Of a DNA stretch of 64,000 nt, positions 26,609 through 34,564 are shown piece by piece. Each line of letters opens with the position of its first letter. The first letter of the stretch is position 1. A program made the translations under genes and the position numbers. Below the pieces are notes generated by a model. That model saw nothing but the letters and a program-made list of their open reading frames with translations, had not been told where the DNA came from and searched no databases. This DNA is from Actinomycetota bacterium (GTDB lineage Bacteria; Actinomycetota; Acidimicrobiia; Acidimicrobiales; Ilumatobacteraceae), in NCBI GenBank assembly GCA_009703125.1, contig WLGS01000002.1, positions 1-64,000 on the forward strand, written 5' to 3'.

Positions 26609-26632
26609 TTCCTCGTGTCAAAATCTTCCAAA

Positions 26633-26648
26633 TGTTTCACGTGAAACA
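26633..26648. other. parS site 2
   Basis: A second exact TGTTTCACGTGAAACA, 40 bases after the first. Confidence 0.98.
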
Positions 26649-26685
26649 TTGTGGGGCTACCCGAGATGGGGGCTCAGAGAAGTGA

Positions 26686-26701
26686 TGTTTCACGTGAAAC
26701 A
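26686..26701. other. parS site 3
   Basis: A third exact TGTTTCACGTGAAACA, 53 bases after the second and 85 bases before parA. Confidence 0.98.
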
Positions 26702-26719
26702 ATGACCCGTATCCACCAG

Positions 26720-26728
26720 TTGTCCACA
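26720..26728 (+). promoter_or_regulatory. DnaA box in the parA upstream region
   Basis: TTGTCCACA, the DnaA-box form favoured in actinobacteria, lies 19 bases after parS 3 and close to the likely parA promoter. It could let DnaA influence parAB transcription. Confidence 0.5.
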
Positions 26729-26786
26729 GGCTGCCCCTACACTGAGGACACCAACCACGACTCTCACGACCAGGAGCGAAAATCTT

Positions 26787-27581
26787 ATGAGCGCATCTGA
26801 CACAGTCGTTTTAGCCATCTCTCTCCAAAAGGGTGGGGTCGGAAAGACGACAACGGCGATCAACCTTGGCGCTGCCCTTGCGGAAATGGGCTTTCGCACG
26901 CTGATTATCGACTTGGACCCACAGGGCAATGCTTCGTCCGGCCTGGGTGTAAACATCCCTGAAGACGCCCCCACCATCGCTGAAGTTCTGCGTCGCGAGG
27001 AAACCCTCGACGCGATCGTGGAGCCCACTGCCGAGAAGAATCTCTTTGTTGCCCCCGCCCCGAAAGGCCAGCAACTCGCTGAAGTAGAAGCCCAGCTTGT
27101 AGCCGAGATGTTCCCCCAGCCTCGTTTGAAAGACGCCATTGACGCATGCCGTGAGGATTGGGACTACATCTTGATGGATTGCCCGCCTACCTTGGGTCGC
27201 CTCACAGTGAACGCCTTTATGGCAGCAGACGCCATTTTGGCTCCGGTGCAGTGTCAGTACTTCGCACTTGAAGGCCTGCGCGATCTCAGCGACGTAGTGC
27301 GTCAGGTGCGTTCCGCATTGAATCCAGATCTTGAAATTGCCCACTATTTGTTGACGATGTCGGAGTCTTCAAAGAAGTTGTCGCAAGAAGTGGAAGCAGA
27401 GTTGCGCACGGCGTTCACCGACAAGGTGTTCAAGAGCGTGATTCCCTACAACGTGAAATTGGCGGAAGCGCCATCGATGGAGATGTCTGTGTTGAAGCAC
27501 GCATCTACTTCTAAGGGCGCCAAGGCATATCGCGCAGTCGCAAAGGAGTTGAGCCATGGCAGAACGCCGAAAGCTAGGTAA
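26787..27581 (+). CDS. parA: Chromosome partitioning ATPase ParA (Soj)
   Basis: 264 residues. The deviant Walker A KGGVGKT (about 15-21), the switch LIIDLDPQGNASSGLG and DYILMDCPPTLG are intact. ParA forms ATP-bound dimers on the nucleoid, along which ParB-parS complexes move. The stop lies within parB, overlapping it by 26 bases in another frame. Confidence 0.97.
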   Translation: MSASDTVVLAISLQKGGVGKTTTAINLGAALAEMGFRTLIIDLDPQGNASSGLGVNIPEDAPTIAEVLRREETLDAIVEPTAEKNLFVAPAPKGQQLAEVEAQLVAEMFPQPRLKDAIDACREDWDYILMDCPPTLGRLTVNAFMAADAILAPVQCQYFALEGLRDLSDVVRQVRSALNPDLEIAHYLLTMSESSKKLSQEVEAELRTAFTDKVFKSVIPYNVKLAEAPSMEMSVLKHASTSKGAKAYRAVAKELSHGRTPKAR

Positions 27582-28476
27582 GGGTCTCTCTACCCTTATT
27601 CCTACAGAACGTACGGAGAATCCAGCACCAGCTCCCGCGGGCGCAACACCGGCTGCACCGGTGGCTGACCTTCCTGCATCTGCGTTACGTGATGTGCCCA
27701 CCGGCTCGATTGAGCCGAACCCGAATCAGCCTCGTGTGCACTTTGATGAGGACTCATTGAAAGATCTCGCCAACTCCATTAAGGAAATTGGCATCTTGCA
27801 GCCACTCCTCGTGCGTGAAGTGGGGCCAGGAAAGTATCAACTCATTGCAGGTGAGCGCCGTTGGCGTGCGGCCCAAAAAGCCAAGCTGACTGAAGTTCCC
27901 GTGGTGGTACGCGAGATTGACCAGCTCGGCTCCGTGGAACAGGCTCTTGTAGAAAATCTCCACCGTCAAGATCTCACGCCTTTGGAAGAAGCATCGGCGT
28001 ACCAACAACTGGCAGATGACTTTTCTCTCACACACGAACAAGTGGCAAAGCGAGTGGGGAAGAGCCGAGCCGCTGTCACCAACGCGTTGCGACTTTTGAC
28101 GTTGCCCGCAGCGGTGCAGGGATATTTGGCCGATGGCCGTCTCTCGGCAAGCCACGCTCGTGCTCTCTTGGGATGCGATACGTCCAAAGAGATGGAGAAT
28201 TTGGCCGCACTCGCTGTGAAAGAAAGCTGGTCTGTACGCCAGACAGAAGACGCTGTTCGCGATGGCGTCCCTGGCGCACCGGCAACTCAGCCCAAGTCCG
28301 CACCATCGAGCCCAAGTCTGAAACCCGCGGGATTATTGGAGCTAGAGAGCCTGCTTGCTGAGTTCCTCGACACCAAAGTGGGGGTCTCCATGGCGGGCAA
28401 GCGCGGGCGCATCTCCATTGAGTTTGCTGACCTGCTCGATCTTGAGCGGATTTATCGCCGCATGGCCGAGAAGTAA
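27556..28476 (+). CDS. parB: Chromosome partitioning protein ParB
   Basis: 306 residues. The N-terminal LGKGLSTLIP motif stimulates ParA. The CTPase/ParB-box region has GERRWRAAQKA and ENLHRQDLTPLEEA. The helix-turn-helix is LTHEQVAKRVGKSRAAVTNALRLL, and a C-terminal dimer domain follows. It binds the parS sites just upstream of parA and spreads as a CTP-dependent clamp. A Pro/Ala-rich linker follows the first 20 residues. Confidence 0.97.
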   Translation: MAERRKLGKGLSTLIPTERTENPAPAPAGATPAAPVADLPASALRDVPTGSIEPNPNQPRVHFDEDSLKDLANSIKEIGILQPLLVREVGPGKYQLIAGERRWRAAQKAKLTEVPVVVREIDQLGSVEQALVENLHRQDLTPLEEASAYQQLADDFSLTHEQVAKRVGKSRAAVTNALRLLTLPAAVQGYLADGRLSASHARALLGCDTSKEMENLAALAVKESWSVRQTEDAVRDGVPGAPATQPKSAPSSPSLKPAGLLELESLLAEFLDTKVGVSMAGKRGRISIEFADLLDLERIYRRMAEK

Positions 28477-28518
28477 TTTTTTCGGGTCAATTAGCCCCAA
28501 AATTTCAACGGTGTAATT

Positions 28519-28592
28519 TTTTCCACAGGATTCAACCACAACTGAAGGTTGAGGGTGAAAATTGTCCACATCTGTGGATGACCTGTGGATAA
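28519..28592. promoter_or_regulatory. DnaA-box cluster in the convergent parB/cwlM gap
   Basis: Four boxes in 74 bases: TTTTCCACA (28519-28527, plus), TTGTCCACA (28562-28570, plus, perfect actinobacterial form), TGTGGATGA (28573-28581, minus) and TGTGGATAA (28584-28592, minus, perfect). The genes on both sides end here, so no promoter needs DnaA at this place. Possible roles are an auxiliary origin element or a DnaA titration site. Confidence 0.65.
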
Positions 28593-29576
28593 CTAGGCCT
28601 CGCTAGTGGGATCGGCAAGCCATGCGGCCAGCGCCTGATCAATGGCCGCCGACAAGGCATTGGTCTTGAGAGCAACAACATCGCTTGGTCCCATGGAACA
28701 CAACACAGCGTGCATGCGCGTCTCGCGCAACACAGGATGCCGCACGCCTTGCACGTGCACAGATAATTCGGGAACGCGTGCGCGTATTGCAGATGCAATG
28801 TGATGTGCCAAGTTGCGACCACCCACACTTGTAAACGTGGGCACTTCATAGAAATAGATCGTGCAACTCGGCGCATCTGCATCTTCAACACCCACGTACA
28901 CATCTGCAGAAAATCGATTCGCTGTCATTGCTTGTGTGGATGCATCAGAGTCCACAGTGGTGGTGAGTGGATGTTGTTCACGTACGCGACGCGCAAGCGC
29001 ATGAGCTAGTGCTGCAACACCTGGGAAAAATCCCACCACGACGCGTGCGGCGTCTGTGTCGCTGTGAAGAGCCAAATCAATTGACTCACGCACAAGTGCA
29101 ACGCCGGGACCTTCGCCTGTTTGAGAACTCATGCGTTTGATGTGTTGCACAAGTTCTGGCGTGCAAATGCCATTTGCATCCACACCAATATTGGTTTGGA
29201 AATCAGAAATAGCATCCACTGTTAACGGGCCAAAAATGCCGTCAACACGCCCGCAATTAAAGCCCAATCTGTTTAAAAGCGTTTGTAATTCGGCAATATC
29301 GTCGCCACGAAGATTGGGCGTGCGCAAGAACAACAAACGCTCACCTAACACCCACGACGCTTCAATGAGTGCAGACCATGTCTGATCATCACATTCACCT
29401 GTGGTGCGTAGACCATAGGAATCTTGAAAAGCAACAAGTGCCGCATGCGTGCGCGCACAAAAGGTTGCATCTTCGGCGGCACCTGGTGCAAGGAAACCCG
29501 CTGCAGACAATTTGCGCTGCAGTTCATGTACCGCAGGACCGCGGTGCCCTGGACTTATGAGGAAGCGGGAAGAAAT
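28593..29576 (-). CDS. cwlM: CwlM-like protein: two peptidoglycan-binding domains and a degenerate amidase domain
   Basis: 327 residues from the proposed AUU start. Two PG_binding_1 modules (about 8-75 and 85-145; GHRGPAVHELQRKL and RGDDIAELQTLLNRLGF) precede an Amidase_3-like domain (about 155-320) recognisable by ANRFSADVYVG and HPVLRETRMHAVL. All expected zinc and catalytic positions are changed: no DPGHGG, GVEDAD where SIHAN is expected, and CSMGP where VELGF is expected. Mycobacterial CwlM at the same locus regulates MurA rather than cutting wall. No ATG, GTG or TTG precedes the first domain. AUU at 29576 has AGGAG eight bases upstream, inside trxA; the first ordinary start, TTG 29510, would cut the first domain. 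Confidence 0.8.
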   Translation of the reverse strand: MSSRFLISPGHRGPAVHELQRKLSAAGFLAPGAAEDATFCARTHAALVAFQDSYGLRTTGECDDQTWSALIEASWVLGERLLFLRTPNLRGDDIAELQTLLNRLGFNCGRVDGIFGPLTVDAISDFQTNIGVDANGICTPELVQHIKRMSSQTGEGPGVALVRESIDLALHSDTDAARVVVGFFPGVAALAHALARRVREQHPLTTTVDSDASTQAMTANRFSADVYVGVEDADAPSCTIYFYEVPTFTSVGGRNLAHHIASAIRARVPELSVHVQGVRHPVLRETRMHAVLCSMGPSDVVALKTNALSAAIDQALAAWLADPTSEA

Positions 29577-29893
29577 GGTGTGAGCTCCTGAACCATGCGA
29601 CCTTTAGGCATCGCGCCAACAATGCGTGTCTTCACATCGCCGTTGTCGAAAAGAATCATGGTGGGAATGCTCATGACATTGAAACGACCTGCGATGTCGC
29701 CGTAGTCATCAACGTTCAGTTTGGCGATGGTGATTTGTGAAGGCATCTCTGCAGCAATCTGCTCGAGGATCGGCGCAATTTGCTTGCAAGGGCCACACCA
29801 TTCGGCCCAGAAGTCCACCAAGATGGGGGTGGAAGAAGAGTTAACGGTTTCGTCAAATGTCGAACTTGTGAGAGTGATGATTCCTGCAGCCAT
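29555..29893 (-). CDS. trxA: Thioredoxin
   Basis: 112 residues with the active site WCGPC (Cys 33 and Cys 36), the cis-proline loop MSIPTMILF and the usual thioredoxin length. It reduces cytoplasmic disulfides with electrons from the TrxB reductase encoded two genes upstream. Its last codons contain the ribosome site and probable start of the cwlM homologue. Confidence 0.97.
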   Translation of the reverse strand: MAAGIITLTSSTFDETVNSSSTPILVDFWAEWCGPCKQIAPILEQIAAEMPSQITIAKLNVDDYGDIAGRFNVMSIPTMILFDNGDVKTRIVGAMPKGRMVQELTPFLPASS

Positions 29894-29934
29894 TGCGAAT
29901 CCTTTCGTAGGACTTCACTTTACTGTGGCAGCCC

Positions 29935-30462
29935 TCAAGATTGCGGAGGCCGCCATGCGCCAAGGGACTCAATCACATCCAAGCGGGGCCCTCCAATGAG
30001 ATCCACGCAATCGGGTACAGCAGGCATGACGGCGTCGAGACATTCCGCAATTGCCTTGGGGCTTCCCGGCAAGTTGATAATCAAGCTGGAGCCACGGATG
30101 CCTGCAAGTTGTCGACTCAAAATGGCAGTGGGAATGACTGCATGAGAGATGCGGCGCATAAGTTCCCCGAATCCGGGAATGATGCGTGAACAGATTGCTT
30201 CGGTGGCCTCGGGAGTGACATCTCGGGGTGCAGGCCCCGTGCCACCAGTGGTGAGAATGAGACAACAGTGATGTTCGTCGGCTAACTCCACCAAGGTGGA
30301 GGAAATGAGCTCAGTCTCATCGGGAATGAGACGGGCAACTATTTCGTGCGGGGTAGTGAGAGTGCGCGCGAGATATTCGACCATGGCAGGAGTTCCACGA
30401 TCTGCGTATTCGCCTGTTGAGGCACGATCAGAAACTGCAACCAGACCAATTCGCACCGTCAT
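29935..30462 (-). CDS. mog: Molybdopterin adenylyltransferase-like protein (Mog/MoaB family)
   Basis: 175 residues. The family motifs TTGGTGPAPRDVTPEA and LPGSPKAIAE are present, as is GLVAVSDRAS near the N-terminus. These proteins adenylylate molybdopterin to prepare metal insertion; Mog and MoaB are hard to tell apart by sequence alone. It is inserted between trxB and trxA, an addition to the usual trxB-trxA pair, and starts six bases after the trxB stop. No other molybdenum cofactor genes are in the window. Confidence 0.85.
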   Translation of the reverse strand: MTVRIGLVAVSDRASTGEYADRGTPAMVEYLARTLTTPHEIVARLIPDETELISSTLVELADEHHCCLILTTGGTGPAPRDVTPEATEAICSRIIPGFGELMRRISHAVIPTAILSRQLAGIRGSSLIINLPGSPKAIAECLDAVMPAVPDCVDLIGGPRLDVIESLGAWRPPQS

Positions 30463-30467
30463 GGTGT

Positions 30468-31412
30468 TTAGTGTTGTGACTCGAGCCAGCGCTCGGCATC
30501 GATCGCGGCCATACAGCCCGAGCCCGCCGCTGTGATTGCTTGGCGATAGGTGTGATCTTGCACGTCGCCGCAGGCAAAGATGCCCGGCACGTTGGTGTAG
30601 GTGGAACCTTCACGGGTCAACAGATAACCACTGTCTTCCATTTCCAAAATGTTGGTAAACAGCCCCGTGTTGGGTTTGTGACCAATAGCAATGAACAAGC
30701 CAGTCACATTGAGTGGGCGAGTTTCATTGGTGACGGTGTCGGTAATGGTGACACCACTTAATGACTGATCACCATGAATTTCACTGACACGTGAGTTCCA
30801 CAAGATTTCAATCTTCGGATTATCGAGTGCACGCTGCTGCATGATGCGGGAGGCGCGCAATGCATCGCGACGCACAACCAGGTACACCTTGCTTGCAAAC
30901 TTGGTGAGGAAACTGGCTTCTTCAATGGCGGAGTCGCCACCGCCCACAACCGCAATTTCTTGTCCGCGGAAAAAGAAACCGTCACATGTTGCACAAGTTG
31001 AAACGCCATGGCCGATGAGTTCATTTTCACGGGGAAGATCAAGCATCAAGGACTGTGCGCCAGTTGCCACGATGATGGATTCAGCGGTGTATTCAGTTTC
31101 GCGAATCCATACTTTGAACGGCTTCGACGAAAAATCAACTTTGGTGACTTTTTCGGTGACGAGTTCCGCGCCGAATCGTTCTGCTTGCGTACGAAAGTTG
31201 CCCATTAACTCTGGCCCCATGATTCCTTCGGGGAATCCGGGGAAGTTTTCCACTTCGGTGGTCAACATCAATTGGCCGCCGGGTTGATCAGAGGTGCTGC
31301 TGGGTTCGCCTTCAATAACAAGTGGCGCAAGTGATGCGCGAGCGGTGTAGATAGCCGCTGTAAGACCAGCGGGGCCAGAACCAATAATGATGACTTTGCG
31401 TGCGTTCGACAT
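30468..31412 (-). CDS. trxB: Thioredoxin reductase
   Basis: 314 residues. FAD-binding GSGPAGLTAA near the N-terminus, the redox pair CATC (Cys 140 and Cys 143), the NADPH-binding GGGDSAIEEA and the C-terminal FACGDVQDHTYRQAITAAGSG define low-molecular-weight thioredoxin reductases. It reduces TrxA with NADPH. Co-oriented with the sigma factor cluster, where thiol stress control is typical of the SigM/SigR-type loci. Confidence 0.97.
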   Translation of the reverse strand: MSNARKVIIIGSGPAGLTAAIYTARASLAPLVIEGEPSSTSDQPGGQLMLTTEVENFPGFPEGIMGPELMGNFRTQAERFGAELVTEKVTKVDFSSKPFKVWIRETEYTAESIIVATGAQSLMLDLPRENELIGHGVSTCATCDGFFFRGQEIAVVGGGDSAIEEASFLTKFASKVYLVVRRDALRASRIMQQRALDNPKIEILWNSRVSEIHGDQSLSGVTITDTVTNETRPLNVTGLFIAIGHKPNTGLFTNILEMEDSGYLLTREGSTYTNVPGIFACGDVQDHTYRQAITAAGSGCMAAIDAERWLESQH

Positions 31413-31415
31413 GAA

Positions 31416-31745
31416 TTAACTCTCTTGTTCAGGTGTGTATCGGCGGCGCATCAACACGATGCCGATGACGAGGAAAATTGCGCTCAAAATAAAATAGGAC
31501 ACCCACACTGAGACTTCATGTTCGAAGACAGCATCAAGTGCTGACTGCAAGCCACGAGACAGACCTATAAGTACCAGTACGAGTGCAACGGCAATACCAA
31601 ATCCGGCAAGAAGCCCAAAAACAATGCCACGAGCCACGATGATGAGTGGCTGAGTGGTGTATTTGCGAATTGATCCCACAATTCGGTCGATGAAATTGAC
31701 CGCTCTTGTTGCCCATTCTGGGTCATTGAGGGGATTGGAAGCCAT
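31416..31745 (-). CDS. Small two-pass membrane protein
   Basis: 109 residues from ATG 31745, which starts MASNPLNDPEW. Two membrane segments (about residues 37-60 and 77-97) are joined by a short loop, with a basic RRRYTPEQ tail. The pattern resembles small phage-holin-like or DUF1469-type accessory membrane proteins, but I cannot name a family. It is tightly packed between the anti-sigma gene and trxB, so probably co-expressed. Confidence 0.7.
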   Translation of the reverse strand: MASNPLNDPEWATRAVNFIDRIVGSIRKYTTQPLIIVARGIVFGLLAGFGIAVALVLVLIGLSRGLQSALDAVFEHEVSVWVSYFILSAIFLVIGIVLMRRRYTPEQES

Positions 31746-31782
31746 GGGAGTCAGCCTAACGGCGCATTGATGACCAAAAGGG

Positions 31783-32232
31783 TTAGTCAGCGCGGGGTGT
31801 GAAGTGGGTGATGTAGGAACAACTCCGTGTTTCAAGGATGATTGTCTCGCCGTTGGCATTCACAACGGCAAATTCCACATCATTGACTTCGTAGGTATGC
31901 ACGAGTTCGGCATCGCCATCAAATTGGTCGGTGCATGTGGGCAAGGCTGTTTTGGGAATCGATGTACTTGGTGCAGTGACGATGGGGGCAACTGGGTCTG
32001 ATGCAGTAGTGCGCCCGAGAGCAAAGCTTCCCACGAGAATCACAATGGCAGCTGCGGCAACGGCAACACTGCGTCCTATAGAACGCCGGGACGAGGTGGT
32101 TGCATAGGTAAAGGTGGAAGTAGAGGCTTGTTCAATTGCCGCGGCAATGTGGTTCTCACGCATGGCTGCATCCACGGGGGGAACATCACGCATTGCCTGG
32201 GCGAGTGTGGGGTCAAGTTCATCGTTATTCAT
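31783..32232 (-). CDS. Probable anti-sigma factor
   Basis: 149 residues. A short N-terminal cytoplasmic region (about 1-50) precedes one membrane helix (SVAVAAAAIVILVGSFALG, about 54-72) and an extracellular part with two cysteines. The start overlaps the sigma factor stop (ATGA), the standard layout of ECF sigma/anti-sigma pairs. No zinc-binding HxxxCxxC motif is present, so it is not a ZAS anti-sigma. The assignment rests on position and topology. Confidence 0.7.
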   Translation of the reverse strand: MNNDELDPTLAQAMRDVPPVDAAMRENHIAAAIEQASTSTFTYATTSSRRSIGRSVAVAAAAIVILVGSFALGRTTASDPVAPIVTAPSTSIPKTALPTCTDQFDGDAELVHTYEVNDVEFAVVNANGETIILETRSCSYITHFTPRAD

Positions 32233-32813
32233 GGGCGACCGTCCTTTGGTGGAAGTGCGTCGTCTGCACTGTTGTGACGTGTGGGCGAGGGGAATTGGTT
32301 CCCCACAATTTCAGAGAGTTGTGCACGACCTCTCGCCAAGCGCGAGCGCACGGTGCCGACCGGAATATCCAACACACTGGCAATTTCTTCGTAGTCAAGA
32401 TCGGCAACGTGTCGTAGAACTAGAACCACTCGGTATTCGGTTGCCACGCGGCCAAGTGCATGCGTGATCAAAATACGAGCATCAACTTCGCCGGTGGCAT
32501 CAGGCTGGGTGTGTTCCAATGCGGAATCTTCCGTGGGGATGGGGCGTCGACTGATGCGACGCAACTCATCAAGGGCTGCATTGGTGGCAATGCGGTAGAT
32601 CCAAGTGCTCAAGGAAGCACGGCGATCGAAAGAGGGAAGCGCGCGCGCCACAGAGATAAGAGCCATTTGGGTGGCGTCTTCGGCATCGGCGGAGTTAATG
32701 ACAATGCGATGACACACAGCGCGAATGGCGTCGTAATGATGTCGCAAGATTGCGTCTAGGGCGCCAGGGTCACCTTTTTGTGCGCGGGAGAGGACGAGAT
32801 CGTCGATGTTCAC
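32229..32813 (-). CDS. ECF RNA polymerase sigma factor (SigM-like position)
   Basis: 194 residues. Region 2 has ADAEDATQMALISVARALPSF and the DNA-melting STWIYRIATNAALDELRR. Region 4 has VVLVLRHVADLDYEEIASVLDIPVGTVRSRLARGRAQL. It would direct polymerase to a stress or cell-envelope regulon. The location between the kinase and the anti-sigma, with trxB/trxA downstream, equals that of sigM in mycobacteria. GTG start overlapping the kinase stop. Confidence 0.93.
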   Translation of the reverse strand: MNIDDLVLSRAQKGDPGALDAILRHHYDAIRAVCHRIVINSADAEDATQMALISVARALPSFDRRASLSTWIYRIATNAALDELRRISRRPIPTEDSALEHTQPDATGEVDARILITHALGRVATEYRVVLVLRHVADLDYEEIASVLDIPVGTVRSRLARGRAQLSEIVGNQFPSPTRHNSADDALPPKDGRP

Positions 32814-34513
32814 TTTGCAGAAGTGAAGGAAAGATCTGCGACGCGGCCCTTATAGGGGTTGGCATTGCTGCATGAATTGCTGCGGCCTACTTCGCGCAGA
32901 AGGAGCAACACATGGCGTGCGGGGGCATTGACCTCAAAAGTGGCCATGCCGGGGTCCTTGCTATACGCAGTTGCCACGCGGAGGCCCCACTCATCCACAG
33001 TTGCAGGAATAGTTTCGGCAGTGGAGACGAATACATCGGCACTGTACGGGCCGTTGGCGAAGTTAGCTGTCAGATCACCAAGGCCAATTCCCGACAAGGT
33101 AGCCACAACGCCCACGCCGGCCTTTGAGCCAAAGAATTGATTGCCGTAACACACGGTGGTCCATTCGGAGGCCGGATTGTTGTCCAGCAATGCAGGCAAC
33201 ATGTCCTCGTTTTCTACTTTGTCATCACCGTTGGGGTCGTAACTTTTCACTCCCACAAGATTCACTGCAGTGATTTCTACATTGTCGACAATCGTGGGCA
33301 ACGTGTCGGAACTTGTGTTTTGTAATCCGCGCCACAACATAAATGCCATCACTACTGCTGCGGTCAGCAACAACGCAATAGGAACGTAGCTGCGTTTGGT
33401 GGAAGTGCGTCGACGCGTGGGCAACGCGGCTTTGGTACGCGCATTGCCACGCGGAGTTGCATCTTTGGTTGCGCGTTCGGGTCGTGGCGCACGTGGTGTG
33501 CGAGGTGGCGTGTCATCGCGAGGTACCGAACTTAAGTTTCGCTGCGAAGTGTTGGCCATTAAAGGATCTAATGGAACGGGACGTTGGCGCGGAGCAACCG
33601 TGCCGCCAGGTTGTAGTCCACCTGCGGGCGTATCTGCATCATGCAAGTTACGCATTGCCTCATCGAGTGCAACGACTACTTCACTGCAATCTGCGTAGCG
33701 AGTTTCTGGTTTGCGGCGCAACATCTTGTGAATCACGTTGATGACCGTGGAAGGCACATCTGTGCGAATACCACCAAGAGGTGTGGGGTCACGTTCTAAT
33801 CGCGCAACAGCAGTTGCTTGATCGTTTTCCCCTTTAAATGGCGCTTTTCCAGCCAAACATTCATACAGCACGAGGCCAAGTGAATACATATCAGCACGAC
33901 CATCTAGTGGTCGTCCTTGTACTTGTTCGGGCGAAAGATATTTCACTGTGCCCATCATGATGTCGACACGAGTGAGGTCTGTGCCGTCATCTTCTGAACT
34001 CTTTAACGGTTTTGCAATACCGAAATCCGTGAGAAGAATTTCGCCCTTTGGCGTAATCAGAATATTTGCCGGCTTGATGTCGCGGTGCACAATATTTTCT
34101 GCATGCGCTTTAGCTAACGCTGCAGCAATTGATTTTCCGATGTGCACTGTGAGGTATACGCCAAGTTCTCCCGGCGCTGTTCCATCACCGGCTTCATCAA
34201 GCATGTCGCGAAGTGATTTTCCGTGAATGAGACGCATGACAAGCGCAACTTGTCCGTCATCTTCTTCGACGCAGTCATACACCGGAACAATGTTGGGATG
34301 AGTAAGACGCGCGAGCGATCGTGCTTCACGACGAAAACGTTCGACAACTGTTTTGTCATCAGCAACTGTTGCGCGTAAAAGTTTTACTGCTACTTCACGA
34401 CGCAATTGCAAGTCTGTTGCGCGCCATACGTCGGCCATACCACCCGATGCGATGGGACCATCGAGGCGATATCTACCGCCGATGAGGTCGTGGGTGGAAC
34501 GTGAAGCAGCCAT
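32810..34513 (-). CDS. Transmembrane Ser/Thr protein kinase with extracellular discoidin-like domain
   Basis: 567 residues. The kinase domain (about 12-290) is complete: glycine loop ASGGMADVW, Lys 44 in VAVK, HRDIKPAN with Asp 145, and DFG at 163-165. A Pro/Arg-rich juxtamembrane stretch, one membrane helix (about 377-396) and an extracellular domain (about 405-567) follow. The outer domain, with YDPNGDDKVENEDMLPALLDN and KAGVGVVATL, resembles the outer domain at the end of mycobacterial MviN/MurJ (Rv3910), whose kinase is catalytically dead. Here the kinase is separate and appears active. Its targets may include cell-wall regulators such as the CwlM homologue in the same cluster (inference). 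Confidence 0.9.
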   Translation of the reverse strand: MAASRSTHDLIGGRYRLDGPIASGGMADVWRATDLQLRREVAVKLLRATVADDKTVVERFRREARSLARLTHPNIVPVYDCVEEDDGQVALVMRLIHGKSLRDMLDEAGDGTAPGELGVYLTVHIGKSIAAALAKAHAENIVHRDIKPANILITPKGEILLTDFGIAKPLKSSEDDGTDLTRVDIMMGTVKYLSPEQVQGRPLDGRADMYSLGLVLYECLAGKAPFKGENDQATAVARLERDPTPLGGIRTDVPSTVINVIHKMLRRKPETRYADCSEVVVALDEAMRNLHDADTPAGGLQPGGTVAPRQRPVPLDPLMANTSQRNLSSVPRDDTPPRTPRAPRPERATKDATPRGNARTKAALPTRRRTSTKRSYVPIALLLTAAVVMAFMLWRGLQNTSSDTLPTIVDNVEITAVNLVGVKSYDPNGDDKVENEDMLPALLDNNPASEWTTVCYGNQFFGSKAGVGVVATLSGIGLGDLTANFANGPYSADVFVSTAETIPATVDEWGLRVATAYSKDPGMATFEVNAPARHVLLLLREVGRSNSCSNANPYKGRVADLSFTSAK

Positions 34514-34533
34514 TACTGGATGTTTACGCTAGT

Positions 34534-34542
34534 TGTGGATAA
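34534..34542 (-). promoter_or_regulatory. Perfect DnaA box upstream of the kinase gene
   Basis: TGTGGATAA (TTATCCACA on the minus strand) lies 21 bases upstream of the kinase start, in the gap after degV. A single site, so its meaning is unclear. Confidence 0.4.
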
Positions 34543-34564
34543 CCCCTCGATGGGGCGATACCCC

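Larger units (their letters stand above)
26575..26786. other. Centromere-like region between rsmG and parA
   Basis: 212 bases with three perfect parS sites, one perfect DnaA box, and the parA ribosome site (AGGAG ten bases before ATG 26787). No coding sequence. Confidence 0.9.
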
